DNA of 64,000 nt from the NCBI RefSeq assembly GCF_000001735.4, contig NC_003076.8:22571835-22635834 (forward strand), written 5' to 3'. The position numbers were made by a program, and so were the translations under genes. The DNA is from Arabidopsis thaliana (lineage: Eukaryota > Streptophyta > Magnoliopsida > Brassicales > Brassicaceae). Below are positions 21,824-33,970 of this stretch, piece by piece. Positions within the stretch are counted from its first letter, which is position 1; every line of letters starts with the position of its first letter. Under the pieces are notes generated by a model. That model worked only from the letters and a program-made list of their open reading frames with translations, had not been told where the DNA came from and made no database searches.

Positions 21824-22820
21824 CATAAACAACGAGAAGCCAAAGGTCAGATTCTCAGTGACATTAAAACCACAAACAAAGTAAGTATCTATGTGTTTCA
21901 AGTTTCTTCTTAACTTTTGCTGAAAATGAGGAACATAAACCATAGTATCTTTAAGCTTAAGATTCCTTTTTGCTTTCTTATGTATCAGTGAATGGGTAAT
22001 GTAATAATTAATTAGTCAATCCCCATTGACGCTCATGTTCATACATAACGGCTACTTCCATTTTGTAAAATATTCATAGGTTCTGTTGATTTTCCTAGTG
22101 GAAAGAGCCAGGTGCTGAAAGCAAGAGATTTGTTCTTTTTCAATATAACCAAATTCTCACTACTTTTCAATGTCGACTTCGTCAAAATAACTTTTGGATA
22201 AGAAAGAAAAAAAATAACTTTTTGGATCACGATCGCTTAACTATATTTATTATTTAATAACTGTCGAATTCAGAACTTAAATAAAGTAGTCACAAATCAC
22301 AATTGTGGGATTTATTATTTAGCACTCGCTCACTTTTGCACAACGGATTGAAAAATGCTGTTGAACTTGTTAAATATGTTTACTGAGATGGTATAATCAC
22401 AGAAATTCACTAGTATCAATTTCAGTATCTGTTTCAAAAGTAGTGAATGCTTTTTCTAGTCTACAAAACAGTTAACAGTAAACAGTCAACCATAGTGGGT
22501 GAGTCAAATTGAGTTATATGATAAAATAGACAGAAACTTAAATGAAGTAAAAGATCAATAATATTTCTATTCACGTGGTGGCGCTATATAGATTCCATTA
22601 AAACGGTCAGTTTTGATTTTTGCGTCCCATGTACCAGACCCCACCCGACCCGCTCCACCACTTTTGTTCCCACCCTTAAAAACGACAGCGTTTCACACCA
22701 ACCTTAATAACCGTTGCCACAGTAAAAATACTATAATACCCTCACCTTCTTCATAATCATCAATTCGAATCCATTTTCCCACCACAGTAATACCGAAACT
22801 TTCTCTTCTCTCTCTCTCTA
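21824..22820. other. WYRD 3' region and LECRK-S.7 promoter
   Basis: No coding sequence is supported. The first few hundred bases are the likely 3' UTR of WYRD. From about 22560 to 22820 is the likely promoter and leader of the receptor kinase, ending in a TCTCTTCTCTCTCTCTC leader tract just before its ATG. Confidence 0.5.
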
Positions 22821-24866
22821 ATGTCTCTATCAAGAAAGCTTCTTGTTATCTTCTTCACATGGATAACAGCTCTATCCATGTCGAAACCAATCTTCGTATC
22901 ATCCGATAACATGAATTTCACATTCAAATCCTTCACAATCCGTAACCTCACATTCCTCGGAGATTCACATCTCCGAAACGGTGTCGTTGGGCTCACAAGA
23001 GAGCTAGGTGTTCCCGATACAAGCTCCGGTACAGTAATCTACAACAATCCGATCCGTTTCTACGATCCGGATTCAAACACCACGGCGTCTTTCTCCACTC
23101 ACTTCTCCTTCACCGTTCAAAACTTAAACCCAGATCCAACCTCCGCCGGTGACGGACTCGCTTTCTTCCTCTCTCACGACAACGATACTTTAGGAAGTCC
23201 CGGTGGTTACTTAGGTCTCGTCAATTCCTCTCAGCCGATGAAGAATCGATTCGTCGCTATCGAATTCGATACGAAATTGGATCCTCATTTCAACGATCCA
23301 AATGGTAATCACATTGGTTTAGATGTTGATAGTTTGAACTCAATCTCAACTTCAGATCCTTTGCTTTCGTCTCAGATTGATCTCAAATCTGGTAAATCGA
23401 TAACTTCTTGGATCGATTACAAGAACGATTTACGTTTATTGAACGTGTTCTTGAGTTATACAGATCCAGTCACTACAACGAAGAAGCCAGAGAAGCCTCT
23501 TTTATCGGTTAACATCGATCTTTCTCCGTTCTTGAACGGTGAAATGTATGTAGGATTCTCAGGTTCAACAGAAGGAAGCACAGAGATTCATCTGATCGAG
23601 AATTGGAGTTTCAAGACTTCTGGATTTCTTCCGGTGAGATCGAAATCTAATCATCTTCACAATGTTTCAGATAGTTCTGTGGTGAATGATGATCCTGTTG
23701 TGATACCGAGTAAGAAGCGGAGGCATCGACACAATCTTGCTATTGGACTTGGTATTTCTTGTCCGGTGTTAATCTGTTTAGCTCTCTTTGTGTTTGGGTA
23801 CTTTACTTTGAAGAAATGGAAAAGTGTGAAAGCAGAGAAGGAGCTTAAGACTGAGCTAATCACTGGTTTAAGAGAGTTTAGCTATAAAGAGCTTTACACA
23901 GCTACTAAAGGGTTTCATTCAAGTAGAGTCATTGGAAGAGGAGCGTTTGGGAATGTTTACAGAGCTATGTTTGTTTCCTCTGGGACGATCTCTGCTGTGA
24001 AAAGATCGAGGCATAATTCAACCGAAGGTAAAACAGAGTTTTTGGCAGAGTTATCGATTATTGCTTGCTTGCGGCACAAGAATCTTGTTCAGTTGCAGGG
24101 TTGGTGTAACGAGAAAGGTGAATTGCTTCTTGTCTATGAGTTCATGCCTAATGGAAGTCTTGATAAGATTCTGTATCAAGAATCACAAACAGGAGCTGTG
24201 GCGCTTGACTGGTCTCATAGGCTGAATATAGCGATTGGTTTAGCATCAGCTTTGTCTTATCTTCACCATGAGTGTGAGCAGCAAGTGGTTCACAGAGATA
24301 TTAAGACGAGCAACATAATGCTTGACATAAACTTCAACGCAAGGCTGGGAGATTTTGGTCTAGCTAGACTCACGGAGCATGATAAGAGCCCTGTCTCAAC
24401 TTTAACCGCTGGTACAATGGGTTACCTCGCACCAGAGTATCTCCAATACGGCACAGCGACTGAGAAAACAGATGCTTTTAGCTACGGAGTGGTGATCCTA
24501 GAAGTTGCTTGTGGGAGAAGGCCAATAGATAAAGAACCAGAGAGTCAAAAGACAGTGAATCTAGTGGATTGGGTTTGGAGATTGCACAGTGAAGGAAGAG
24601 TTCTTGAAGCTGTGGATGAGAGATTGAAAGGTGAGTTTGATGAAGAAATGATGAAGAAACTTTTGCTTGTGGGTCTTAAATGTGCCCATCCAGATAGTAA
24701 TGAGAGACCATCTATGAGACGTGTTCTTCAGATACTTAACAATGAGATTGAGCCAAGTCCGGTTCCGAAGATGAAACCTACATTGTCTTTCTCTTGTGGG
24801 TTAAGTCTTGATGACATTGTTTCGGAAGATGAAGAAGGAGACAGCATCGTGTACGTTGTATCTTAG
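22821..24866 (+). CDS. LECRK-S.7: L-type lectin receptor-like kinase S.7
   Basis: Intronless 681-aa receptor kinase at the plasma membrane. A signal peptide (residues 1 to ~21, LLVIFFTWITALSMS) precedes a legume-lectin domain (about 30-270) with the family strings FSTHFSFTVQN, GDGLAFFLS and FVAIEFDTKLD; FDTKLDPHFNDPNGNHIG holds the metal-binding region. A basic RHRHN stretch precedes one transmembrane helix (about 306-330, LAIGLGISCPVLICLALFVF). The Ser/Thr kinase domain (about 363-650) has the glycine loop GRGAFGNVY, catalytic Lys in SAVKRS, HRDIKTSNIML and DFGLARL. It is an RD-type kinase expected to be active. The acidic C-terminal tail is LDDIVSEDEEGDS. Length and one-exon structure are normal for the family. 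Probably AT5G55830. Confidence 0.95.
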   Translation: MSLSRKLLVIFFTWITALSMSKPIFVSSDNMNFTFKSFTIRNLTFLGDSHLRNGVVGLTRELGVPDTSSGTVIYNNPIRFYDPDSNTTASFSTHFSFTVQNLNPDPTSAGDGLAFFLSHDNDTLGSPGGYLGLVNSSQPMKNRFVAIEFDTKLDPHFNDPNGNHIGLDVDSLNSISTSDPLLSSQIDLKSGKSITSWIDYKNDLRLLNVFLSYTDPVTTTKKPEKPLLSVNIDLSPFLNGEMYVGFSGSTEGSTEIHLIENWSFKTSGFLPVRSKSNHLHNVSDSSVVNDDPVVIPSKKRRHRHNLAIGLGISCPVLICLALFVFGYFTLKKWKSVKAEKELKTELITGLREFSYKELYTATKGFHSSRVIGRGAFGNVYRAMFVSSGTISAVKRSRHNSTEGKTEFLAELSIIACLRHKNLVQLQGWCNEKGELLLVYEFMPNGSLDKILYQESQTGAVALDWSHRLNIAIGLASALSYLHHECEQQVVHRDIKTSNIMLDINFNARLGDFGLARLTEHDKSPVSTLTAGTMGYLAPEYLQYGTATEKTDAFSYGVVILEVACGRRPIDKEPESQKTVNLVDWVWRLHSEGRVLEAVDERLKGEFDEEMMKKLLLVGLKCAHPDSNERPSMRRVLQILNNEIEPSPVPKMKPTLSFSCGLSLDDIVSEDEEGDSIVYVVS

Positions 24867-25179
24867 TATAACACTTTTAATTCTTTCGTTTTGATTGATA
24901 TTTTTTCATTTGATTTTGTATAAACACTATGTGTGGCCTTTGGTTCAATGAGTTTATATTGAACCATTAGGTTTCTGTTTTCATATAAATCTATCTCAGA
25001 ATCTTGAACAAAAGCTCATTTTCTAAATAGGGAATGATTTATAGAGAAATCAAAAGCCAAAACCCAATTTCAAGATTGATCAAAGTTACGTACCTTACTT
25101 GATAGTGAAGAAACCTTGTGACGCGATCTATATACATAACATACGCTCATGACACGATCACACAACATGGCGCAATGCG
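24867..25179. other. 3' flanks of LECRK-S.7 and MIR156H (convergent)
   Basis: AT-rich DNA with no coding content. It holds the 3' UTR of the kinase gene and, from the other strand, the 3' part of the pri-miR156h transcript. Confidence 0.5.
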
Positions 25180-25280
25180 CAATGATGGTGGCAGAAGGAA
25201 AGAGAGCACACTCCCGACAAGGGCAAAACTATCTTTTTGCTAATCCCAGGTTGTGCTCTCTTTCTTCTGTCAACATTTTT
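25180..25280 (-). ncRNA. MIR156H: MIR156H microRNA precursor
   Basis: On the minus strand, bases 25272-25253 read TGACAGAAGAAAGAGAGCAC, the mature miR156h sequence as I remember it. Bases 25210-25189 of the same strand read TGTGCTCTCTTTCCTTCTGCCA, the pairing arm; the two arms are complementary except for a few mismatches or bulges. The loop between them is about 42 nt, and flanking bases extend the stem. miR156 directs cleavage and repression of SPL transcription-factor mRNAs and sets juvenile-to-adult timing. It lies between LECRK-S.7 and the PPR gene, as expected for AT5G55835. Confidence 0.95.
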
Positions 25281-26203
25281 CATCTTCTTCTCGGGAGGAA
25301 TAGAAGAAGAAGAAGAAAAAGAGATGTGACGTGCGGCGTAAGTAAGCAGTGACGGTGGCTCTGTGACTGTCATTTATAGCGAAGAGGATGAGTTTACTGG
25401 TTACACCCGGTGAATAAGAGGTGGAGACCGGCTATAGTGTGTGATAGAAAAACGAAGCTGAAAATGGTCCTGAGATTACTTAAGAGTCATGAATCTGGAA
25501 GTTTCTACAATATTGGAGATTCTCCCTTTCACTTTCTTACCTCTTCGCTATCACATTTAATTAATTTCTTCCTTTTCATTTATATTTTGTTTCATTTCTT
25601 CAATATTCCACTTCTAATAATATTTTTAAGTGAATAAGAAACTAAAGATGTGTCACTTGAATCTAAAAGAAAAATAAAAATATTCATATGATCCGACGTT
25701 TTTTGTTTTGGTTTTTGGTTGTTGTTTTGAAGCTTCTAAATTCTAATGGGATATGCAATTTTATTTTTCAAGTTTCTTGCAATGGTTTGAGCCAAAAACC
25801 TCTAGTGGTGAAATGTGTTATTTAATAAATAGAGCTGAAAGAAAATGGAATAAAATCTCGCACGCGTGAAAGTCGGAAGTTGCTTTCACGTAAATGAACA
25901 AGGCAAAACTTTAAGTCGTCATCGACAGCTCAACCACCCTGCGATCCTGCTGTTAAATCTCAGCCGTCCGTTTAAATGAGAACTCGCTAGTTACAGGGCC
26001 CACTTTTTATTTCGTCAATAGGCACGTGTTGATTTAGATTGACACGAGTCGAGTATATAGATAGGCTTACACCAAGAGGCCCATTATATATATACAAAAC
26101 AGGCCTTTTTAATTTTTGGCCCAACGACGTTTCCAGCTTGTGGCGAGAGAGAGCAACACAGCGAAGGAGAAACAAACATTTTGAATTGACTGAAGAAGCA
26201 GAT
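25281..26203. promoter_or_regulatory. MIR156H upstream region and PPR gene promoter (divergent)
   Basis: Non-coding. The left part is upstream of the minus-strand pri-miRNA; the right part is upstream of the PPR gene. Near the PPR gene are two site II-like GGCCCA/GGCCCAA motifs (about 26079 and 26118), common in promoters of nuclear genes for organelle proteins. There is also an ACGCGT motif at 25862. Confidence 0.45.
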
Positions 26204-29200
26204 ATGTCAGGTTTATCGAGCTTAGTTTCTCATAGAAATGGAGCAATCTCTCTGTTACAACTCAGTTTTTCGAAATTCGGATGTTTCTCTCGAGTGTGGT
26301 TTTCTTCCGGCGCTGTCAAAACTTCGAAACGGGATGATTCTGCTTCTCACCAAGCATTTGGTGTCTCTGGTGAGTTTGTTTTCTTCATATTCTTATTGCG
26401 TTTCCAGATTTATTTTAAAATCAATTCAAGCTTTTCATGTATAGTATATAGCAGGATCCTGATTAGAAGTGTAAAAATTCAATTTTTAGAATTGTAGAGT
26501 GAAAAATTTTGTGGCTATTGCTGAATTTTGAATCCTATCATGTTTATTTCCTAAATATTCTAGATGTGTTTGACTAAAGATTTGAACTTGTTGGGGAGTT
26601 ATGAAACAGGATTTGATATGGAGAAGAGCATATACAACATTCTTACAATTGACCGTTGGGGATCTCTAAATCATATGGATTATAGGCAGGCTCGTCTTAG
26701 ACTGGTTCATGGGAAGCTGGCTTTGAAGTTTCTTAAATGGGTAGTGAAGCAGCCTGGTTTGGAGACTGACCATATTGTTCAGTTGGTCTGTATTACTACA
26801 CATATACTAGTTAGAGCTAGAATGTATGACCCAGCAAGACACATCTTAAAAGAGTTATCTTTGATGAGTGGTAAATCAAGCTTTGTTTTTGGTGCTTTGA
26901 TGACCACGTACCGTCTTTGCAATTCAAACCCTTCTGTTTACGACATCTTGATTAGAGTGTACTTGAGGGAAGGAATGATTCAAGATTCTCTGGAAATATT
27001 TCGCTTGATGGGTCTTTATGGATTCAACCCTTCTGTATATACTTGTAATGCAATACTAGGTTCCGTTGTAAAGAGTGGTGAAGATGTGTCAGTCTGGTCT
27101 TTCTTGAAGGAAATGCTTAAGAGGAAGATTTGTCCCGATGTGGCTACCTTCAATATACTAATTAATGTGCTCTGTGCTGAAGGAAGCTTTGAAAAGTCGT
27201 CTTATCTTATGCAAAAGATGGAGAAGAGTGGTTATGCGCCAACTATAGTTACATACAATACTGTGTTACATTGGTATTGTAAAAAGGGAAGATTTAAAGC
27301 TGCTATTGAGCTTCTAGATCACATGAAGTCGAAAGGGGTCGACGCTGATGTCTGTACTTATAATATGCTTATCCATGATTTGTGCAGAAGCAATAGAATT
27401 GCCAAAGGTTATTTGTTGCTGAGGGATATGAGGAAGAGGATGATTCACCCCAACGAAGTCACGTACAATACACTTATTAACGGGTTTTCTAATGAAGGAA
27501 AGGTGCTCATTGCTAGTCAACTTTTGAACGAGATGTTAAGCTTTGGACTTTCCCCGAATCATGTTACTTTCAATGCTTTGATTGATGGACACATTAGTGA
27601 GGGAAACTTTAAAGAGGCTTTGAAGATGTTTTATATGATGGAAGCAAAAGGTCTTACACCTTCTGAAGTTAGTTATGGTGTACTTTTAGATGGGTTGTGC
27701 AAGAATGCAGAGTTTGACCTAGCAAGAGGCTTTTACATGAGAATGAAGAGAAATGGGGTATGTGTTGGGCGAATAACATACACTGGAATGATTGATGGGT
27801 TATGCAAAAATGGGTTTCTGGATGAGGCAGTTGTTCTGCTTAATGAAATGAGCAAAGATGGTATTGATCCTGATATTGTCACATACTCTGCTCTTATAAA
27901 TGGATTTTGCAAGGTGGGGAGGTTTAAAACTGCGAAGGAGATAGTATGTAGAATTTACCGAGTTGGTCTTAGTCCAAATGGCATCATCTACTCAACCCTG
28001 ATATACAATTGTTGTAGGATGGGATGCTTAAAGGAAGCAATAAGAATTTATGAAGCTATGATCCTTGAGGGGCATACTCGAGACCATTTCACGTTCAATG
28101 TACTTGTTACTTCACTGTGTAAAGCTGGTAAAGTGGCTGAGGCAGAAGAATTTATGCGTTGCATGACAAGTGATGGTATTCTTCCTAACACTGTTAGCTT
28201 TGATTGTCTTATCAATGGGTATGGAAACTCAGGTGAAGGGCTAAAAGCGTTCTCTGTATTTGATGAGATGACCAAAGTTGGTCATCACCCAACATTCTTC
28301 ACATATGGTAGTCTCCTCAAGGGATTATGCAAAGGTGGGCATTTAAGAGAGGCAGAGAAGTTTTTGAAAAGCCTCCATGCTGTTCCTGCAGCTGTTGATA
28401 CTGTAATGTACAACACACTACTCACTGCAATGTGTAAATCAGGGAACTTGGCCAAGGCTGTCTCACTTTTTGGTGAGATGGTGCAACGAAGCATTCTGCC
28501 TGACAGTTATACATATACTAGTCTTATTTCTGGATTGTGTAGGAAGGGCAAGACTGTTATTGCCATACTCTTTGCTAAGGAAGCTGAAGCTCGAGGTAAT
28601 GTACTTCCGAACAAAGTGATGTATACCTGTTTTGTGGATGGTATGTTCAAGGCTGGCCAGTGGAAAGCTGGTATTTATTTTCGGGAGCAAATGGATAACC
28701 TTGGCCATACCCCTGATATTGTCACAACAAATGCAATGATAGACGGTTACTCAAGGATGGGGAAAATAGAGAAGACAAATGACCTACTTCCCGAAATGGG
28801 GAACCAAAATGGGGGTCCTAATCTGACTACCTACAATATTCTCTTGCATGGATATTCAAAGAGGAAAGATGTATCCACAAGCTTTCTGCTGTATAGATCC
28901 ATCATACTGAACGGCATTTTACCTGACAAGCTCACATGCCATTCTCTTGTTCTCGGAATTTGTGAATCCAACATGTTGGAGATTGGTCTTAAAATCTTGA
29001 AAGCATTCATATGCCGAGGTGTTGAAGTTGACAGGTATACGTTCAACATGCTAATCTCCAAGTGTTGTGCAAATGGAGAAATCAACTGGGCATTTGATTT
29101 GGTTAAAGTCATGACCTCTCTCGGAATCTCGCTTGACAAAGATACTTGTGACGCCATGGTAAGTGTCCTCAACAGGAACCACAGATTCCAGGAGTCTCGC

Positions 29201-29854
29201 ATGGTTTTGCACGAAATGTCGAAGCAAGGGATATCTCCCGAGAGTAGGAAGTACATTGGTCTGATTAACGGACTTTGTAGAGTGGGAGATATAAAGACTG
29301 CGTTTGTGGTGAAGGAAGAGATGATAGCACATAAGATATGTCCGCCTAATGTAGCTGAGAGTGCAATGGTAAGAGCGCTTGCAAAATGCGGTAAGGCTGA
29401 CGAAGCCACGCTGCTTCTTCGGTTTATGCTGAAAATGAAGTTGGTTCCGACTATTGCTAGTTTCACTACTCTAATGCACTTGTGTTGCAAGAACGGTAAT
29501 GTTATAGAGGCCCTGGAATTGAGAGTCGTCATGAGCAATTGTGGGCTGAAGCTTGATCTTGTGTCATACAATGTTTTGATTACTGGACTTTGCGCCAAAG
29601 GTGATATGGCACTTGCATTTGAACTCTATGAAGAGATGAAAGGAGATGGATTTTTAGCCAATGCGACTACATACAAAGCTCTCATCAGGGGGTTACTTGC
29701 CCGGGAAACAGCATTCTCCGGGGCTGATATTATCTTGAAAGATTTACTTGCAAGAGGATTCATAACATCTATGAGCTTGTCACAAGATTCACACAGAAAC
29801 TTGAAAATGGCCATGGAGAAGCTGAAGGCCTTGCAAAGTAACAAGAAGGATTAA
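26204..29854 (+). CDS. P-class pentatricopeptide repeat protein, probably mitochondrial
   Basis: Organelle RNA-binding protein built from 35-residue PPR motifs, many with the hallmark VTYNTLINGF / VTYSALINGFCK / DGLCKNG pattern, running nearly the whole length. No E, DYW or SMR domain is seen at the C-terminus, so it is P-class (RNA stability, processing or translation rather than editing). I propose two exons, 26204-26369 and 26610-29854. The donor G|GTGAGT and acceptor AACAG|G join in phase as ...AFGVSG-FDMEKSIYN, giving 1,136 aa. The ATG at 26564 also opens the second exon frame, but the stop just before it and the N-terminal presequence in exon 1 (MSGLSSLVSHRNGAISLLQL, Ser/Arg-rich, few acids) favour the spliced form. 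The RNA target is unknown. Probably AT5G55840. Confidence 0.92.
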
Positions 29855-31782
29855 CATCAGAACGAGCTTTAAGAGTAATCATATGATCAACTTCCGTACG
29901 CAAATTAGTATTAACGCTTATTACAGGCATCTGTTTCTCTGTAGCACGGTTCGTTCTGAATCCTAATGTTTGTTACTCTCTCTGAGATCCTTACAAATCC
30001 TTATTTATAGTGTTTTCTGTTTTCTAGATGATATTGCAGTTTGTCACCGTGAAGAGCTGGATTTGCAAAGTAATGTTCTCTCGAAGAACCAGCTAAAGCT
30101 CTTTGAACTTTGTCTGATTCACAGTATGCATCTTACTCATTCTCTCTCTGATTGACAATAAATTATGCATCATAGTGATGATTATTTTACTTTCTTGAGG
30201 TGAGTGCCAGTCAGTTCCAGAAGCTTAAGCTTGTACTGTTATACAGAACAAGACAAGCAAGACAGTGAAGGTGCAACCTTACTGGCTCCTTTCTCTGACA
30301 AATACAACTCAAAAACTACACCAAAGGAGAGTTTGATTGAATCTCTTAAACTTCCAGGTGGGTTGATAAACGCTGTCTTTAACTCCACTTGCATTAAAGA
30401 TCTTGTTTGTTTGTTCGTTTCTTACATATTGGACTCTCTGGCCAAGTCTTTCTTTACAGAGACAAAGCAGGAGGAGGAACAAGCTCTTAATAGCTGGAGC
30501 TGTGTTGTCATTTCATGTGCTGAATTCACCTGTAATCAATCTGGACTCACCAAAGATAATGGTTCAGGGAAAAATGATGCAGAGCCATGGCAGCAAAAAA
30601 AAAAAGCTTCTTCTGTGTCTTTGAAGATTCTTTTTGATGAATATGTCGGAACAACGAGAAACTAGTTGTTGTGTTGGAATGGTGTCTGATGGATCTTGAT
30701 GCAGACAGAATCTAACAGTTAGTCAGATTTGCATCACTGGATTTGTTCCATTTTGCAATACCCACTCGTGAGCCTCCTGTAACACAAATATTATTATATG
30801 TTTAAATGTGTTCATTGTCTGTTAGTCTACTAACAATTTAATTAAGATCAAATATATAACATGTTTAGATCATTATTATATTAAACTTTGGTTACACCTA
30901 TTATGAGTAAACAAAATGATTATGAACAAATTGTCGCAGCTACTATTCAACAAATTAATTATTGAATTTACCAAATCTCTATTGTTTATTGCTCTCCATA
31001 CTAAATAATTAAAGATATTGAAGAGTATAAAATGAATGGAGCAAGTGGATTAAGATATAATTAGTTTGGTAAAATTGGTAGAAAGAGTGATGACAGATGA
31101 CATTTTAGATTAAGAATTTTTATCAAACAAGAGGAAAAAAGACTATTATTTACTTAAAAGTAATCATATTTCATCAAACAAATAGACCACTTGATTAATT
31201 GATAAATCGATTCAGATTATCTTTTACAAGACTGAAGATTGATTTAGCCAATTGATATGTGTATGGTTCAAATTGATAATCTATTTAATAATAATTAAAT
31301 GAAAAACCTTTTTTAGCTGAAAAAAAAGAAAAGAATAAATGCAAAAAGACAAAACAGTGCCAGCAAGTCACTCGCTTAACATCGGTCTGAACCAACATAT
31401 ATGCTCTCTCCTCAATTAACAGTCGTTAGCCAGCTCATCTTTCCGTTAAAAAAAAAACCCAAAGACAGTGATTCACGTCACTTGGGTCTAATAACTCCGT
31501 TTATATAAACCGTTACAGACATCGCACACCGAGAGAGAGATAATAAAGAGAGAAGCAAAAAAGAATTTTTATAGAAAGAAAGGAAAAATCAGAAAAGGAG
31601 AGAAAAATTAAAAAAGTCTCTCTTTTCTCTTTTTCTTCTTCGTCTCCCATATTCTCCGATCAAAAATATATTTCTCTCTCACTTTCCTTGGTTTTCTCGG
31701 CGGCTTCTTCTTCTCCTATTTCTCCCTCAAATCGTTTTCTCCAGTTTTCTTGGGATAAATCTTCCTCCTTTCTGCAGACGCC
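29855..31782. other. PPR 3' region and NOI promoter/leader
   Basis: No confident gene. From 29970 to 30665 GC content is raised and short plus-strand frames occur (longest 30204-30665). They have no recognisable domain, so I regard them as possible 3' UTR or non-coding transcript. 30780-31380 is very AT-rich. From about 31500 a purine- then pyrimidine-rich tract (31510-31780) is the likely 5' leader of the NOI gene. Confidence 0.5.
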
Positions 31783-33016
31783 ATGTCGGTGCGTTTAAAT
31801 CTCCTCTCTTTATTATATACATATGCTTGAGAACAGTTTTGAATTCGATTTGTTTGGTTTTGAGAATTTTAGTTTCGTTTTGGTGAGTTAGATGATTATA
31901 TGTTTCCTTTTGATTGGAGGGTTTTTGTTGTTTCTTTTATATCCGCTGAAAATCTTAGATTAAATAGAAAAACAGATGTGAAATTGTGATTCTGATGAGC
32001 TATTGTCTTGTTGTTGAATCTGATAATCCTGATTCTGGATCTCGGGTTTTATTCAAGTTTTGATCTTTTTCTGAATTTGATTGATTAAGCTTAGATTTTT
32101 GATTCAGGGTTTCTGATTTTGGATTTGAGATGAAATAAAGGTTTGATAAAGAGAAGTTGTTTTGTTGTCTTTGTGTTAGCTTATCTTTTTTTCCCCAGAT
32201 TGTTGTTCTTTGATTTTATTGATAGTGAAAGAGGCATGAATATTGTGTGGCATTGTTTATGGACAAGCAAAAGTTCTTTTTGCCTTGTGGATTTGTTTGC
32301 TTATTTAGAGACACAATTGAAATCCACTAGTTTCAAACTTTTGGTTTTATTATTTTCTCACCTAATCAAATGGATTATAAAGTTGTTTGGAACTTTAAAA
32401 TTTCTCTTATGGTTTGGTTTTGGTAATCCTTTTGACTTGTGCTCTATATTGTTTGCTACAAAATGGAATTATAATTAGTTTGGGCAAATTGTACAAACCA
32501 TTTTTTCCTCGTTATTGATGATAGAAAAGGTTCCATTCCTTAAGTCCTCATTCTTATTTACTTGGTTGATTCTTTTTTTCGGTTTATCCTTGCCTCTTCT
32601 CTTTTGTATGTGCTCCCACTTAAGACTTGCTTAGCTTATGAATTCATCTACTTGGCAAGATTGAACTTATTTCTTGATTTCACCATTTGGTTTTTATATG
32701 AACAACAGGACAAAGGTCGTCCCTTGCCAAAATTTGGTGAATGGGATGTGAATGATCCAGCATCAGCAGAAGGTTTTACAGTGATATTCAACAAAGCTAG
32801 GGATGAGAAAAAGACCGGTGGCAAACCGGGATCACCCGGTAAATCCAGTGAGGGTCATGTTAAATCTGGAGGAGGAGATCCTAGTAAACCTCAGCCTGTA
32901 AGTTTCCTCTTCTTCATCTTTATCTCCTTGATCCATTGTCACACTAAATGGGGTTTTATCTTTGGTTTCAGAAAAAATGGCTCTGCTGCATGCAAGCTCC
33001 AGCTGTGGACTCTTGA
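31783..33016 (+). CDS. NOI: NOI/RIN4-like small membrane-anchored protein
   Basis: Three coding exons (31783-31788, 32709-32897, 32972-33016) encode 79 aa. The first exon has just two codons (Met-Ser) before a 920-bp intron, a layout typical of this family. The NOI motif LPKFGEWDVNDPASAEGFTV (about residues 8-27) includes the PxFGxW core that is the AvrRpt2 cleavage site in RIN4. A flexible Gly/Pro/Ser linker leads to the C-terminal KKWLCCMQAPAVDS, whose Cys pair is the expected palmitoylation and plasma-membrane anchor. It lacks the second NOI half present in RIN4. It is probably AT5G55850, the nitrate-induced NOI gene. Role in immunity is inferred from the family only. Confidence 0.93.
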
Positions 33017-33970
33017 CAGACACAAAGATGGATTTGCTTGCTGCTAAAAAAAAAGTCACAGTGCTTACACATCTAAAAGCAATGGTTCTTTTTATGTTTT
33101 ATTGTCGTCTTTCTTGAAATTACCCACACACACAAAAAAAAAAGGTTCCTAAGATGATTTGGAGCTCACCCACCTTTAGTATCACGATTATGATTCCTTC
33201 TTCTTTGAAGTTGTTTCTTCTTCTTAAAATGCTGTAAAATCGTGTCTCCATTTTATTGGAAAAAAAAAAGGAAGAAAAACGAAAAAAAACACAGTTACTG
33301 TGTCTATATGTAATGATTCTCTTGGGGTCTTTTTGTTTTTTGATTTTATGGTGTCTTTTTCCTTGATTTTTTAAATTATATTATCTTGGGCTCCTTTTTA
33401 ATATTTTCCTCCTTAGTAAATCAAACAAGTTTCATTAATGAAAACGAACAAGAACTTGATATATCATAATTGTTTTTACACAAGCTTATTATACAAAACA
33501 AAAACATGACACACTGAAGTTGGATCTTGATGGGCTTTCACTAGGCCCATACTGGAATATAGCTAAGCCCTTAATAGATTACTGGAGACCCTTCTGTGAT
33601 CCTCTAAATCTGAATACAAAAATGATTAGTCTCGTTTCAAATCGTTTCTTTTGGTCAAAGTGAGAAAGAAAAAAACGGAAAGGGTGCATAAAAGTTTGCG
33701 ATGATCAAAACGATCAACTTTAATTCCCACGAGAGGGAAATAAATGGGAACAGAAAACTAAAAGGTTTAAAATTTAATGGGTATGATTCAAAATTCATAT
33801 CCAACTTTAATTAGTGTTAATCATAATTTAATGATATGACCCATATCTGTATCTATATCGTCACTTATATACTGTATGTGCTTACGTTTGTTGTATATAT
33901 AGATAAATATTGCATGTAAGTAATCAGTTAAGAACTATCCAACCGTCACCTTAGAAAGTGAAGTGTGAAG
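33017..33970. other. NOI 3' region and SUM7 promoter
   Basis: No coding sequence. 33017-33430 is a T/A-rich 3' UTR-like stretch. 33480-33970 is the 5' part of the first tandem SUMO unit and matches 35715-36092 with an internal length difference near 33590-33650. Confidence 0.5.

Noticed and set aside
25149-25373. Short frames on both strands over MIR156H
   Set aside because: The hairpin with an exact miR156 arm explains the sequence; the frames are incidental.
28831-29598. 255-codon minus-strand frame in the PPR gene
   Set aside because: Fully inside confident PPR coding sequence on the other strand, with no domain or splice context.
30204-30665. 153-codon plus frame downstream of the PPR gene
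   Set aside because: The first codon is preceded by an uninformative leader, composition is mixed, and no domain or conserved motif is visible. Kept only as a note in the intergenic entry.
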